Positions 5,791 through 5,833 of a stretch of 5,833 bases of DNA are shown here, in pieces. Origin of the DNA: Clostridia bacterium (GTDB taxonomy: Bacteria; Bacillota; Clostridia; Christensenellales; CAG-138); the NCBI GenBank assembly GCA_016296415.1, contig JAEDJH010000070.1:1-5833 (forward strand), given 5' to 3'. The position numbers and the translations under genes are program-made. Position 1 is the stretch's first letter; the number at the start of each line of letters is the position of its first letter. Under the pieces are notes generated by a model. The model worked only from the letters and a program-made list of their open reading frames with translations. It did no database searches and was not told the origin of the DNA.

Positions 5791-5833
5791 CCTGTTTAGC
5801 TTTCAGCCGTTAGCCGTCGTGCCGATCAGTCTT

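Noticed and set aside
5803..5833. Possible last codons of a minus-strand gene entering from the right (TGA at 5805-5803, or TAA at 5812-5810 in another frame)
   Set aside because: The following terminator makes an upstream gene likely, but at most nine codons are visible and two frames fit. No product or frame can be supported. The stretch also contains a short direct repeat (AGCCGT at 5805-5810 and 5812-5817), which may mean it is only intergenic.
5611..5833. Cobalamin, lysine or other known riboswitch upstream of ord
   Set aside because: The leader predicted after the promoter is only about 29 nt, and I recognised no conserved core of a B12, glycine, THF or ZTP riboswitch in the region on either strand. 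A covariance-model search would be decisive.
1..5833. CRISPR arrays, insertion sequences, tRNA or rRNA genes, phage or defence genes
   Set aside because: No regularly spaced repeats, transposase sequence, tRNA-like cloverleaf or related protein was seen. The window is a metabolic operon with its flanks.

Overview
The window carries one compact minus-strand operon for oxidative ornithine degradation (the Clostridium sticklandii-type pathway). In transcription order, right to left, the genes are ord, ortA, ortB, oraS and oraE. All five look intact. Together they cover the route from D-ornithine to D-alanine plus acetyl-CoA. OraS/OraE (adenosylcobalamin- and PLP-dependent) move the terminal amino group of D-ornithine to give 2,4-diaminopentanoate. 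Ord deaminates this oxidatively to 2-amino-4-oxopentanoate. OrtA/OrtB cleave that with coenzyme A to alanine and acetyl-CoA. The set is typical of anaerobic, amino-acid-fermenting Bacillota (class Clostridia). Strong GGAGG ribosome sites, AT-rich intergenic DNA with a TATAAT promoter, and moderate-GC coding DNA fit a gut-type Clostridia member. This assignment is inferred, and genus cannot be read from the window.

Layout: positions 1-182 hold the downstream region, with a strong minus-strand intrinsic terminator 43 nt past oraE and a second, bidirectional-looking one at the far left. Positions 183-4488 hold oraE, oraS, ortB and ortA, tightly packed: ortA/ortB and oraS/oraE overlap at their stop/start codons, and 27 nt separate ortB from oraS. 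Positions 4489-4563 are a 75-nt gap before ord with a terminator-like hairpin and a possible extended -10, so the four downstream genes may be partly uncoupled from ord. Ord occupies 4564-5610.

Positions 5611-5833 are non-coding as far as can be seen. They contain a good ord promoter (TATAAT with an upstream TG, 17-nt spacer), a 15-bp dyad over its -10 region, another small palindrome, an unexplained 9-bp inverted repeat enclosing 43 nt, and a 12-bp-stem terminator that probably ends a minus-strand transcript from beyond the window.

This is a known pathway rather than a new system. What deserves a second look is what is missing beside it (ornithine racemase, aminomutase reactivase, transporter) and the regulatory architecture around ord. 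Long open frames on the plus strand opposite these genes are antisense shadows and are not annotated.
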